From: Microcystis aeruginosa LEGE 91341 | GTDB taxonomy: Bacteria > Cyanobacteriota > Cyanobacteriia > Cyanobacteriales > Microcystaceae | Assembly (NCBI RefSeq): GCF_015206885.1 | Contig: NZ_JADEXY010000040.1 | Location: forward strand, 1-32,318 | Length of the DNA stretch: 32,318 nt | Direction: 5' to 3' | Shown: piece by piece, positions 22,470 to 29,716 of the stretch | How positions within the stretch are numbered: the stretch's first letter is position 1 | Layout of the letters: each line of letters begins with the position of its first letter | The notes under the pieces: model-generated | Told to the model about the DNA's origin: nothing | Databases searched by the model: none | Seen by the model: only the letters and a program-made list of their open reading frames with translations | Program-made: the position numbers and the translations under genes

Positions 22470-23288
22470 TTATAATAAATCCATAAATAAATGTCGCCAT
22501 AGTCGGAAGCAAGTCCAACCAATTCCTAAGATAATGATCCCACCAAGTAGAGATTGAAAAATCAAACTAAAATCCGGTAATCCAGGGGAAAGGGACAATT
22601 GGCGAATACTTTCAATTACTGGTAATAATGGGTTTAATATCAGGAATGGTTGTACGGAGGGAGGAATAATTTCTGGAGGATAGAAAATTGGGCTGCTAAT
22701 CCAAGCGACAAAACAAACAATTTCGTAAAAATAGGGTAAGTCTCTGAAGAAAACGTAGAGGGTACTAACAAAGAAACCCACTCCCGTGCAAACCAGAGCA
22801 AGACCGATCACGGGAAAAATCAGAGCAATTACATTAAGTAAACTTTGAGACTTCCAGAGAGTTACTATAGCCAAAAGGGGAAAGATACTAATAGCAAATT
22901 GAAAAATATTTGCTACTACCATGGAAACGGGAAAAATGCTAACTGGCAGCCGAATTTTATTTAAAATACTGCCATTACCAACGATACTAGGTAAAGCTTG
23001 GTTAGTGGAAGCATTAAAGAAATTTATTACGACTAAACCAGTGAAAGCCGCTAGGACATAGTTAACTATAGAATTATCAAAATAAGAGGCGAAAACCGTG
23101 CCGAAAATTGCCGTGTATAGTGCCGTCATAATCAGGGGATTTAACAAAGACCAGTAAACCCCCAGAAAAGAACCCCGATAGCGTCCCTTGAGATTACGTT
23201 CCACTAGAACACTAAGCAATTCGTAATATCGCCGCGCTGTTGACCATCTAGTTTTTGCTTGGAGATCGGTCATAGGGATAATTGTCAT
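22470..23288 (-). CDS. ABC-2 type polysaccharide export permease (Wzm-like)
   Basis: Integral membrane partner of the ATPase encoded immediately downstream. A cytoplasmic N-terminus (ARRYYELLSVLVERNLKGRYRGSF, the amphipathic ABC-2 entry helix) is followed by about six membrane segments, among them LLNPLIMTALYTAIFGTVF, YVLAAFTGLVVINFF, FAISIFPLLAIVTLW, VIALIFPVIGLALVC and GGIIILGIGWTCFRLW. SSPIFYPPEIIPPSVQPFLILNPLLP is the conserved loop near the periplasmic side. 272 residues is standard. Another ATG five codons in (23273) is a possible start. Substrate unknown. Confidence 0.9.
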   Translation of the reverse strand: MTIIPMTDLQAKTRWSTARRYYELLSVLVERNLKGRYRGSFLGVYWSLLNPLIMTALYTAIFGTVFASYFDNSIVNYVLAAFTGLVVINFFNASTNQALPSIVGNGSILNKIRLPVSIFPVSMVVANIFQFAISIFPLLAIVTLWKSQSLLNVIALIFPVIGLALVCTGVGFFVSTLYVFFRDLPYFYEIVCFVAWISSPIFYPPEIIPPSVQPFLILNPLLPVIESIRQLSLSPGLPDFSLIFQSLLGGIIILGIGWTCFRLWRHLFMDLL

Positions 23289-23643
23289 CTCGTCAGTATT
23301 CAGTGCCTTATTCTAAACGATTACCGTCAATTTTGTCTATCGATCGAGGGAGTACTCTAGTTTTTGTCCAGTCCCCGAAGACTCTCCCTCTGGGGAAAAA
23401 GTTCCCCCACTAGGTCATTTCTCCGGATCAAAAAGCTTAAAAACCGCTAAAAGCCTCTTTTTTTAGGGTTGAATTCGACTTTTAGGCACAACCTCAGCTA
23501 ATTGACCTAGACTCTAGCAGGTTGGCCCATAAAATAGACACCAGATCAAAGCCAAGAAATGCCGATTTAAACAGAGCTAATCTCAGAAAAACTGGAGTCA
23601 AAAACCGATAACTGAACAACTTCCTAACGGACAAACTAATCAT
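23289..23643. other. 355-bp intergenic region, no gene
   Basis: No coding frame of note. It contains a perfect small hairpin GGGGAA-AAAG-TTCCCC (23392-23407), a short T-rich stretch near 23457 and otherwise unstructured, repeat-like sequence resembling other cyanobacterial intergenic elements. It separates two same-strand ABC units, so it should hold the promoter of the Wzm/Wzt operon, but I cannot pick one out. Confidence 0.5.
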
Positions 23644-24519
23644 CTAATCCAATTGATGTCCCGTCAGTTCCACAAAGATATCTTCGAGGTTGGAAGGGCG
23701 ACACATTACCCCAGTTTTATCACTCAAAGTGTCCAAATAAGAGTTAGCATCGGCCACGGTGGGGAAGAATTTACAATCGATTTTATCGCCAACTTGTTTG
23801 ATAACTAAACCCTCGCCATACTTAGCACGAAAATCCGTTAGAGTTCCTAATTCGATTAATTTGCCCGCATCCATAATGCCAATTCTGCCCGGTTTTCCTG
23901 CGGCGTTATCCTGACAGAGAAATTCCACTTCTTCCATGTAGTGAGTGGTTAACAAAATTGTCATTCCTTGCTGGTTTAAATCGCGAATTACTTCCCACAA
24001 ACGACGACGATTTTGGGGATCTAAACCGACAGTCGGCTCATCGAGAAAGAGGATTTTTGGTTCGTGAAGAAGAGCGCGAGCAATCTGTAAACGTCGTTTC
24101 ATCCCTCCGGAAAGAGTTTTGGCAAGGGCAGATTTTCGATCGCTTAAACTGACATAATCTAAATAGCGATCGATTAATTCCTGTCTCTGGGGATTGGGGA
24201 TATGGTGCATCCGGCCGTGAAATTCCATATTTTCCCAGACGGTTAATTCCCCATCAACGCTAATCTGTTGTAAGACTACCCCAATATTTTTCTTCACCTG
24301 ATCGCGGTATTTTTTCACATCATACCCCGCCACTTCGATTTCTCCTTGACTTGCTTCGGTTAGAGTGATAATCATGCGGATTGTCGTCGATTTTCCCGCA
24401 CCGTTGGGACCGAGTAAACCAAAGATTTCCCCTTTTTCGATAGCAAAGGAAAGCTCGTTAACTACCGGGAGATTATTATAGATTTTAGAAACGCGATCGA
24501 GAGCAATAGCGGCGGTCAT
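23644..24519 (-). CDS. ABC transporter ATP-binding protein, DrrA/CcmA-like, orphan
   Basis: ABC-2-type exporter ATPase. Walker A GPNGAGKST, Q-loop VVLQQ, signature LSGGMKRRLQIARAL, Walker B ILFLDEPTVGLDPQ and switch LLTTHYMEE. After the nucleotide-binding domain (to about 220) comes a C-terminal domain (DFRAKYGEGLVIKQVGDKIDCKFF, then SNLEDIFVELTGHQL) typical of DrrA/NodI-like ATPases. No permease gene is next to it: upstream is the divergent L,D-transpeptidase gene and downstream a 355-bp gap, so its partner is encoded elsewhere. 291 residues, full length, motifs intact. Substrate unknown. Confidence 0.88.
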   Translation of the reverse strand: MTAAIALDRVSKIYNNLPVVNELSFAIEKGEIFGLLGPNGAGKSTTIRMIITLTEASQGEIEVAGYDVKKYRDQVKKNIGVVLQQISVDGELTVWENMEFHGRMHHIPNPQRQELIDRYLDYVSLSDRKSALAKTLSGGMKRRLQIARALLHEPKILFLDEPTVGLDPQNRRRLWEVIRDLNQQGMTILLTTHYMEEVEFLCQDNAAGKPGRIGIMDAGKLIELGTLTDFRAKYGEGLVIKQVGDKIDCKFFPTVADANSYLDTLSDKTGVMCRPSNLEDIFVELTGHQLD

Positions 24520-24623
24520 AGTTACAAAAGTTAATATTCTAGCTATGGATTAGTGTAACCGAATTAGCCCAACTCGACGGCGATTTTATCCTTCCCTCTC
24601 GGAGTCGTCCTATCGACTTTGGT

Positions 24624-24650
24624 TTGACATCTTCACAATCAGATTAGAAT
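24624..24650 (+). promoter_or_regulatory. Candidate promoter for the L,D-transpeptidase gene
   Basis: TTGACA (24624-24629) and TAGAAT (24645-24650) lie 34 bp before the ATG. The spacer is 15 bp, shorter than ideal, so this is tentative. Confidence 0.4.
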
Positions 24651-24683
24651 ACGGATAAAAAATCTTGACTTTGCCGGTATCCG

Positions 24684-25184
24684 ATGCGAGTTTTTCTGCC
24701 AATTCTGTGTTTATGTCTAGGAATAGGGGAATTTTTCCTCAATCCCCCCATTATTCCCGTCAATTCCCTTCCCGCAACCACGGTAACTCGAACGGAAACC
24801 CGTTTGCTGCTAAATTTAAAAAAAAGACGGGTTTTTGTTTACCAAGGACAGAAAATAATCGCTTCTTACCCAGTGGCGATCGGTCGTCCGGGTTGGGAAA
24901 CCCCGACGGGACAATTTAGGGTGATTCAGATGGTGCGGGAACCAGTCTGGGAACATCCTTTCACCGGTCAACTGGTGCCATCGGGAAAAAACAACCCCTT
25001 GGGGGCCCGTTGGATTGGATTTTGGACCGATGGCGCGAATTTTATCGGTTTTCACGGTACACCCCAAGAAAATCTCATCGGCCGGGCCGTCTCCCACGGT
25101 TGCGTCAGGATGCGCGATCGAGATATAAAAGCTTTATTTGAAAAGGTAAAAATCGGCACTTCGGTGATAGTAATCGCTCAATAA
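24684..25184 (+). CDS. L,D-transpeptidase (YkuD family)
   Basis: Periplasmic enzyme that forms 3-3 peptidoglycan cross-links or attaches proteins to the wall. The N-terminus (MRVFLPILCLCLGIGEFF) is a signal peptide or anchor. The YkuD domain follows (about 38-165): LLLNLKKRRVFVYQGQ, ASYPVAIGRPGWETPTGQF, FHGTP and the active-site SHGCVRMRDRDI, with catalytic Cys near 140 and the paired His. 166 residues fits a minimal one-domain enzyme without LysM or other wall-binding part. Divergent from the orphan ABC ATPase. A mobile-element-like motif starts right after the stop. Confidence 0.93.
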   Translation: MRVFLPILCLCLGIGEFFLNPPIIPVNSLPATTVTRTETRLLLNLKKRRVFVYQGQKIIASYPVAIGRPGWETPTGQFRVIQMVREPVWEHPFTGQLVPSGKNNPLGARWIGFWTDGANFIGFHGTPQENLIGRAVSHGCVRMRDRDIKALFEKVKIGTSVIVIAQ

Positions 25185-25250
25185 GTAGGGTCTGCTGAAA
25201 AAGTTTCTTGGTCAGGTTAGGAGTCGGTCGTCGGTGGTCAGGAGTAATTT

Positions 25251-25343
25251 ATACTAAATCCGTTGAGTATAGGCTACATATCAGGAAAGGCAAAAGGCAA
25301 AGGGTAGAATAAATAATCAGTTTTTAATAACTGGATTTAGTAT
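25251..25343. mobile_element. 93-bp MITE-like element
   Basis: Terminal inverted repeats ATACTAAATCC (25251-25261) and GGATTTAGTAT (25333-25343) enclose 71 bp without coding capacity. The right-hand 40 bp recur, inverted, at 5810-5849 with three mismatches, and the terminal decamer ATACTAAATC also occurs at 28818. No clear target duplication could be read. Non-autonomous element inferred. Confidence 0.65.
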
Positions 25344-25393
25344 TAGATAGTCAACAGTTTAAAATGAGAGAAACTAAGCCAAGAGGATAAGCG

Positions 25394-25648
25394 GTGAATA
25401 TTATTGAACTAATCGGGATCGTGGCGGGAATATTAACCACGGTCTCCTTTTTACCCCAAGTGATTAAAACTTGGCGTTATCGTTCGGCTAAGGACTTGTC
25501 CCTCACTATGTTTATTTGCTTTTGTCTGGGGGTTTTTCTCTGGCTAATCTACGGGATTTATATGAGCAGTAAACCGATTATTATCGCTAATTTTGTTACT
25601 TTTATCTTAGCGGGGACAATTCTCTATTTTAAGATTAAATATGATTAA
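25394..25648 (+). CDS. SemiSWEET-type sugar transporter (PQ-loop)
   Basis: 84 residues, three membrane segments (IIELIGIVAGILTTVSFL; LTMFICFCLGVFLWLIYGIY; PIIIANFVTFILAGTILYF). The motif FLPQVIKTWRYRSAKDLSL carries the PQ-loop of bacterial SemiSWEETs, which dimerise to make a six-helix sugar facilitator. The GTG start at 25394 is supported by AGAGGA at 6-11 nt upstream. Alone on its transcript as far as can be seen. The sugar cannot be inferred. Confidence 0.88.
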   Translation: MNIIELIGIVAGILTTVSFLPQVIKTWRYRSAKDLSLTMFICFCLGVFLWLIYGIYMSSKPIIIANFVTFILAGTILYFKIKYD

Positions 25649-25801
25649 ATTGACTGGCAATCCCTTGCGGCTGTATTTGCTCACGTCATGACAATTCTAC
25701 AATTTATCCCCACATCTAGGGGCGAGGATAGGATTTTTAGGTTAATTTATTGTTAAGATGATCATTTTTGACCATTTAGACTACATTTGGGGTCAAGAAA
25801 C

Positions 25802-27055
25802 ATGAGCGATCGCATCGAGTGGATTAATGCCCTATCAACCCGTCCCTCCCTAGAAGCGGCGGTGACGGAAGTAGTGGAAAAAGTGCAAGATAAGTTAGTT
25901 GGATCGGCAGATCTAGCCATAATTTTCATTTCTTCTGCCTATGCCAGCGACTGTCCCCGTTTAGTTCCCTTAATCTTGGATAAACTCCCTGTTCCTGTGC
26001 TGATCGGCTGCGGTGGGGCGGGGATTGTCGGCATGGGTGACAGGGAAAAAGCGCGAGAAATCGAAGCGAGTCCGGCTTTAAGTCTCACCGTCGCCCATTT
26101 GCCGGATGTGGAAGTGCAGCCCTTCTATATCGAAGCGGCGGAAATGCCCGATCTCGACAGTTCCCCCTCTAGTTGGACAGAATTATTAGGGGTAGAAGCG
26201 GCCAAAAATCCCCAATTTATCCTTTTAGCCGATCCTTTTTCCAGTCGTATCAATGATCTGTTAGAGGGTTTGGATTTTGCCTACCCCGGTTCGGCCAAAA
26301 TCGGCGGTTTAGTCAGTGGTGGCATGATCGAACGTTCTGGGGGTCTATTCTACCACGATCAACAAAAACCGCGTAATAGCTATCTCTATCGTCAGGGAAC
26401 CGTAGGAATCGCCCTTTCTGGCAATATTATCGTCGAAACTATCGTCGCCCAGGGTTGTCGTCCCATTGGACCGATTTATCAGGTGAGTGAGGGAGAACGC
26501 AATATTATCATCTCCATGACCAGTAAAGAGGCCGATGGGACTCCGCAACCACCTTTAAATCTACTGCGGGATTTAATCCCCTCCTTGAGGGAAAAAGACC
26601 GAGAATTAGTGCAAAACTCCCTTTTTATCGGTATTGCTAGGGATGAGTTCAAAATGCAGTTGCGGGCCGGGGATTTCTTAATTCGCAGTGTTTTGGGAGT
26701 AGATCCTCGTCAAGGTGCGATCGCAATTGGCGATCGAGTTCGTCCGGGGCAGCGGGTACAATTTCACCTGCGCGATGCCGACACTTCCGCCCTAGATTTA
26801 GAATTACTTCTGCAAGCTTTTCCCCAAGAAAAACTTAATAGTTCAGAGGTACTAGGGGCTTTAATCTTTTCCTGTCTCGGTCGCGGGGAAAATCTCTACG
26901 AAAAACCGGACTTTGATTCGGGTCTTTTTCAGCGTTATTTCGCCAATGTTCCCCTCGCCGGTTTCTTTTGCAACGGAGAAATCGGGCCAGTGGCCGGTCG
27001 AACTTTTTTACACGGTTATACCTCGGCTTTTGCCCTCTTTCGTCAGGGAATTTAA
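25802..27055 (+). CDS. FIST-domain sensory protein
   Basis: 417 residues from the ATG at 25802; an in-frame TTG at 25787 would add five residues. FIST N domain (about 30-220: DLAIIFISSAYASDCPRLVPLI, LIGCGGAGIVG, KIGGLVSGG) and FIST C domain (about 230-405: GCRPIGPIYQVSEGERNIIISM, FKMQLRAGDFLIRSVLGVDPRQGAIAIGD, FSCLGRGENLY, PLAGFFCNGEIGPVAG). FIST domains are proposed small-ligand sensors linked to signal transduction. There is no output domain here, so it is a stand-alone ligand-binding protein. No signal peptide or membrane segment. Ligand unknown. Confidence 0.9.
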   Translation: MSDRIEWINALSTRPSLEAAVTEVVEKVQDKLVGSADLAIIFISSAYASDCPRLVPLILDKLPVPVLIGCGGAGIVGMGDREKAREIEASPALSLTVAHLPDVEVQPFYIEAAEMPDLDSSPSSWTELLGVEAAKNPQFILLADPFSSRINDLLEGLDFAYPGSAKIGGLVSGGMIERSGGLFYHDQQKPRNSYLYRQGTVGIALSGNIIVETIVAQGCRPIGPIYQVSEGERNIIISMTSKEADGTPQPPLNLLRDLIPSLREKDRELVQNSLFIGIARDEFKMQLRAGDFLIRSVLGVDPRQGAIAIGDRVRPGQRVQFHLRDADTSALDLELLLQAFPQEKLNSSEVLGALIFSCLGRGENLYEKPDFDSGLFQRYFANVPLAGFFCNGEIGPVAGRTFLHGYTSAFALFRQGI

Positions 27056-27060
27056 TGTTA

Positions 27061-27076
27061 TACTAAACAGTTAGTA
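27061..27076. promoter_or_regulatory. Inverted repeat TACTAA / TTAGTA
   Basis: A perfect 6-bp inverted repeat with a 4-bp spacer 18 bp before the Uma2 ATG, followed by GGGAG as ribosome binding site. It may be an operator or a short mobile-element trace. Confidence 0.35.
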
Positions 27077-27093
27077 CACTAGGGAGTAGAACG

Positions 27094-27807
27094 ATGGTAA
27101 AAGCCCAATCTTTCTCTGAGTCGGAGATTATCTATCCCGATAGTGATGGTAAACCGATGGCCGATAATACCAAACAATTTCGCTGGATTGTGACGATTAA
27201 GGAAAATCTCGAATGTTTATTCGCAGACAATGACCATGTGTTTATCGCCGGCGATCTGTTGTGGTATCCGGTCGAGGGGGATAATAAAACCTGTCAAGCG
27301 CCGGATGCTATGGTGGTGTTTGGCAGACCCAAGGGCGATCGAGGTTCCTATAAGCAATGGTTAGAAAACCAGATTGCGCCGCAGGTAGTCTTTGAAATTC
27401 TCTCTCCGGGCAACACTAAAGCGGAAATGCGCCGAAAATGGCAATTTTATCAGCGTTTTGGCGTAGAAGAATATTATCTCTACGATCCCGATGCTAATTA
27501 TCTACAGGGTTGGTGGCGCAGGGGTGATCAATTGGAGATGATTGCCGCGATCGATAATTGGCAGAGTCCGCTTCTACAGATTCGTTTTCAACTGGAGAGT
27601 CCCCAGTTAGCTATTTTTTATCCCGATGGATCACGGTTTTTGACCACCCTAGAAATCAAGCAAAAAGCGGAATTAGCCTAACAACGGGCCGATGCCGCCG
27701 AACAGCAAGCCCAACAGGAACGTCAACGGGCCCGGGAAGCTGAGGCAAAATTAGCCCGCCTAGAGGCGCAATTACGGGCAATGGGGATTAATCTAGAGGA
27801 AAGCTAA
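27094..27807 (+). pseudogene. Uma2-family endonuclease-like gene interrupted by a TAA
   Basis: The Uma2 (DUF820) domain is complete: SDGKPMADNTKQFRW, AGDLLWYPVEGD, APDAMVVFGRP, QVVFEILSPGNT with the acidic PD-(D/E)XK-like core, and RFGVEEYYLYDPD. Codon 196 is TAA (27679-27681), but the frame continues to 27807 with a charged coiled coil (QQAQQERQRAREAEAKLARL, ending MGINLEES), the usual C-terminus of this family. A single C-to-T change of a CAA codon explains it. The 195-residue product may still fold, as the lost part is only the coil. The downstream end overlaps the convergent DUF1350 gene by four bases. Confidence 0.8.
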
Positions 27808-28583
27808 CGAGAGGCGGGAAGGACGGGATTTAACCAGTGGAGAATCTCATCTTTGAGACGGGAATTATCCCGGGCAAGTCCCTGTTTTAACCATTGGCCG
27901 ATCGCATCGAGGGGAGTAAATACTTCTCCGGTTTGCCAACTGACATCTTGACTCAAGGGAGTGAGATGATTACCCGGGAGAGTTCGCAGGGCAATTAAAT
28001 CATTAAAGCGTTTTTTTAGCAGGGGATTTAATACCAGAGATTGATCGATCGTGTCGTCTTGAAAACGGATTAAAAGATTGCGACGAATGGCATAATCTTG
28101 GAAAATTAACTCGTTTGTTTCTTCGGGGGAAGGGGTAAATTCGAGGTTAAAAGTGGTGTCAATTTGCAAAGGTTCGATAAAAGGAATAGCCCGACGAATG
28201 GGATAATTATTAAAGGAAATGAGGATATTTCCCGCCCGTTCCACTTCGTAGAGACTACCGATTAATAAATGTAGTTTACACCCCATACTGTGACCCAATC
28301 CGTAGATGGGGAGATAACCTTGGGGCAGGCTATGATTCCAGCGCAGACGTTCAATAATATTATCAAAACGGTTTAAAACTGTGCGGGCGATCGATTTGTG
28401 ATCGAGGGTATTAACAAAGGGAGTCGCGACAATAGCGTATCCTGAATTCCCAAGACTTTCTAATAACCAACGATAGGTAATATTCGGGGCTGCCGCTACA
28501 AATGCCCCCCCTAAAAAGTGAATGATACCCTGGGGACGACGGGGGAGAAAAACCCAATTACCTGCTATTTCTTGCCAATTCAT
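27804..28583 (-). CDS. DUF1350 alpha/beta-hydrolase-like protein
   Basis: About 259 residues from the ATG at 28583 (MNWQEIAGNWVFLPRRPQG, the usual family start). The frame stays open further upstream, but those 55 residues come from a GC-rich palindromic repeat and are not part of the gene. Features: IIHFLGGAFVAAAPNITYRWLL (oxyanion-side strand), ATPFVNTLDH, the nucleophile elbow GLGHSMGCKLH (Ser about 100) and PGNHLTPLSQDV with a probable catalytic His. The family is conserved in cyanobacteria and plant plastids; its activity is not known to me. Convergent with the interrupted Uma2 gene. Confidence 0.85.
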   Translation of the reverse strand: MNWQEIAGNWVFLPRRPQGIIHFLGGAFVAAAPNITYRWLLESLGNSGYAIVATPFVNTLDHKSIARTVLNRFDNIIERLRWNHSLPQGYLPIYGLGHSMGCKLHLLIGSLYEVERAGNILISFNNYPIRRAIPFIEPLQIDTTFNLEFTPSPEETNELIFQDYAIRRNLLIRFQDDTIDQSLVLNPLLKKRFNDLIALRTLPGNHLTPLSQDVSWQTGEVFTPLDAIGQWLKQGLARDNSRLKDEILHWLNPVLPASR

Positions 28584-28625
28584 AAGTAAGTAGTTATAAT
28601 TAAATTGAAGATAGATTTTGCCTCT

Positions 28626-28735
28626 GATCCCCCCGCCCCCCTTGATAAGGGGGGTGCCGATAGGCGGGGGGATCTCCCTTGATAAGGAGGGTGCCGATCC
28701 CCCCTTACTCCCCCCTTGATAAGGGAGGTGTTTGA
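28626..28735. repeat. GC-rich nested palindromic repeat
   Basis: GATCCCCCCGCC (28626-28637) and GGCGGGGGGATC (28663-28674) are a perfect 12-bp inverted repeat. Between them is a second palindrome of CCCCCTT and AAGGGGG arms around GATA. The unit CCCTTGATAAGG.GGGTGCCGAT is then repeated to 28735. It lies immediately upstream of the DUF1350 gene and could form cruciforms or hairpins in its leader. Confidence 0.85.
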
Positions 28736-28920
28736 CAACTTTTAACACCTACCTACTTAATTAGTTATCAGTGGATTAATAACTTAGTCACTCACTAAAT
28801 AAATACCACTTCATATTATACTAAATCTTGTTTAAAAGGGATAGGAGATTAGCCAGAGATTGGCACCGCCGGATCAGGATAACTGCTTGCCCAAGTTATA
28901 AAAAATCGGTAGGAATAGTT
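28736..28920. other. Intergenic DNA, no gene
   Basis: Only an isolated ATACTAAATC decamer (28818-28827), the end motif of the 93-bp element, is recognisable. No promoter is obvious. Confidence 0.4.
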
Positions 28921-29487
28921 CTAGTCCAGTTTTTTCTTAATAAAAGCCACTAATTGAGACATTTGTTTTTTGATAGTTTCCATTTCTGTTTGCATTTGGG
29001 CAATTTGGCCATGAAGATTCTGAATATCGGTGCTATAATCCCCGGTGAGTTCCTCTAGTTTCCGGCTAGAAACTTTTGGTTTGGGAGAATACTGTTTCGC
29101 CTTGGCTATCGCTTCTTTGATCGCTTGTAGCAATTGTTTTTGGTCGAAAGGCTTCTCAATAAAGGCAAAATATTGGAAAGGTTCGGGTATTTTCTCTACT
29201 ACCTCCTCTTTCCTTCCCGACATCAACACTAGGGGAATACTTTTGAGATTATCTTCGCTTTGGATTTGCTGAAACACCTCCCAACCGCTCATTTTTGGGA
29301 GAAGGAAGTCCAAAATAATCAAATTCGGGTTTTCGGTACGAATAAGATTATAGCCCTCTAATCCGTCTTTAGCTTCGAGAAATTCAAAGTTACCCTCTGG
29401 TAACATATCGCGAACACGCATCCTAATCACTTTACTGTCATCGATAACGAGAATTTTATGATTTGACACGATAGACACCTTAGACAA
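28921..29487 (-). CDS. Single-domain response regulator with C-terminal coiled coil
   Basis: Receiver domain (about 10-130) with all expected residues: the acidic pair in VIDDSK, the phospho-acceptor Asp near 60 in LIILDFLLPKMSGWE, Ser in LVLMSGRKEE and Lys in FIEKPFDQ. After a linker (KAKQYSPKPKVSSRK) the last about 45 residues (DIQNLHGQIAQMQTEMETIK) form a predicted coiled coil. There is no DNA-binding or enzymatic output domain, so it likely acts by protein contact, like CheY- or PatA-type regulators. No histidine kinase is nearby. 188 residues. Confidence 0.9.
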   Translation of the reverse strand: MSKVSIVSNHKILVIDDSKVIRMRVRDMLPEGNFEFLEAKDGLEGYNLIRTENPNLIILDFLLPKMSGWEVFQQIQSEDNLKSIPLVLMSGRKEEVVEKIPEPFQYFAFIEKPFDQKQLLQAIKEAIAKAKQYSPKPKVSSRKLEELTGDYSTDIQNLHGQIAQMQTEMETIKKQMSQLVAFIKKKLD

Positions 29488-29590
29488 GAAATAGATAAGC
29501 TGGATGATTCGAGGGGGTATTAGGGGAAACTTTCGGCATAGGGATTGAGGATTCCCAAAAAACCCTTAGAAACTAAGATACACCATAAAG

Positions 29591-29615
29591 AAAAAACCTC
29601 GGTTAATGTCCGAGG
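29591..29615 (-). terminator. Rho-independent terminator after the subtilase gene
   Basis: Read on the minus strand: CCTCGG (29615-29610), loop ACATTAA, CCGAGG (29602-29597), then six T. About 100 bp past the subtilase stop. Confidence 0.8.
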
Positions 29616-29680
29616 CTGCTGTTGTAGGAGAACTCAATGCAAAACAAAAGGAAGATACCAAAACCAAAGAGGTTTTTATC
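29591..29680 (-). ncRNA. Putative small RNA or 3' module, copy B
   Basis: Minus-strand counterpart of the element at 21541-21633. It has the identical 15-mer TTGAGTTCTCCTACA (complement at 29623-29637), preceded by a similar TTTTGCA, then CCTCGG-N7-CCGAGG and T6. It lies about 35-100 nt past the stop of the subtilase gene, so it may be a 3'-UTR-derived RNA or just that gene's terminator region. The upstream part (about 29640-29680) is only weakly like copy A. Confidence 0.45.
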
Positions 29681-29716
29681 GGTAAATCACCTTTGTTGTC
29701 CCATTGTAACCCCTGT

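Noticed and set aside
24624-24650. Strong promoter before the L,D-transpeptidase gene
   Set aside because: Kept only as a weak candidate because the spacer between -35 and -10 is 15 bp.
28584-28748. N-terminal extension of the DUF1350 gene
   Set aside because: Encoded by the GC-rich palindromic repeat, unlike the family; the conserved start is at 28583.
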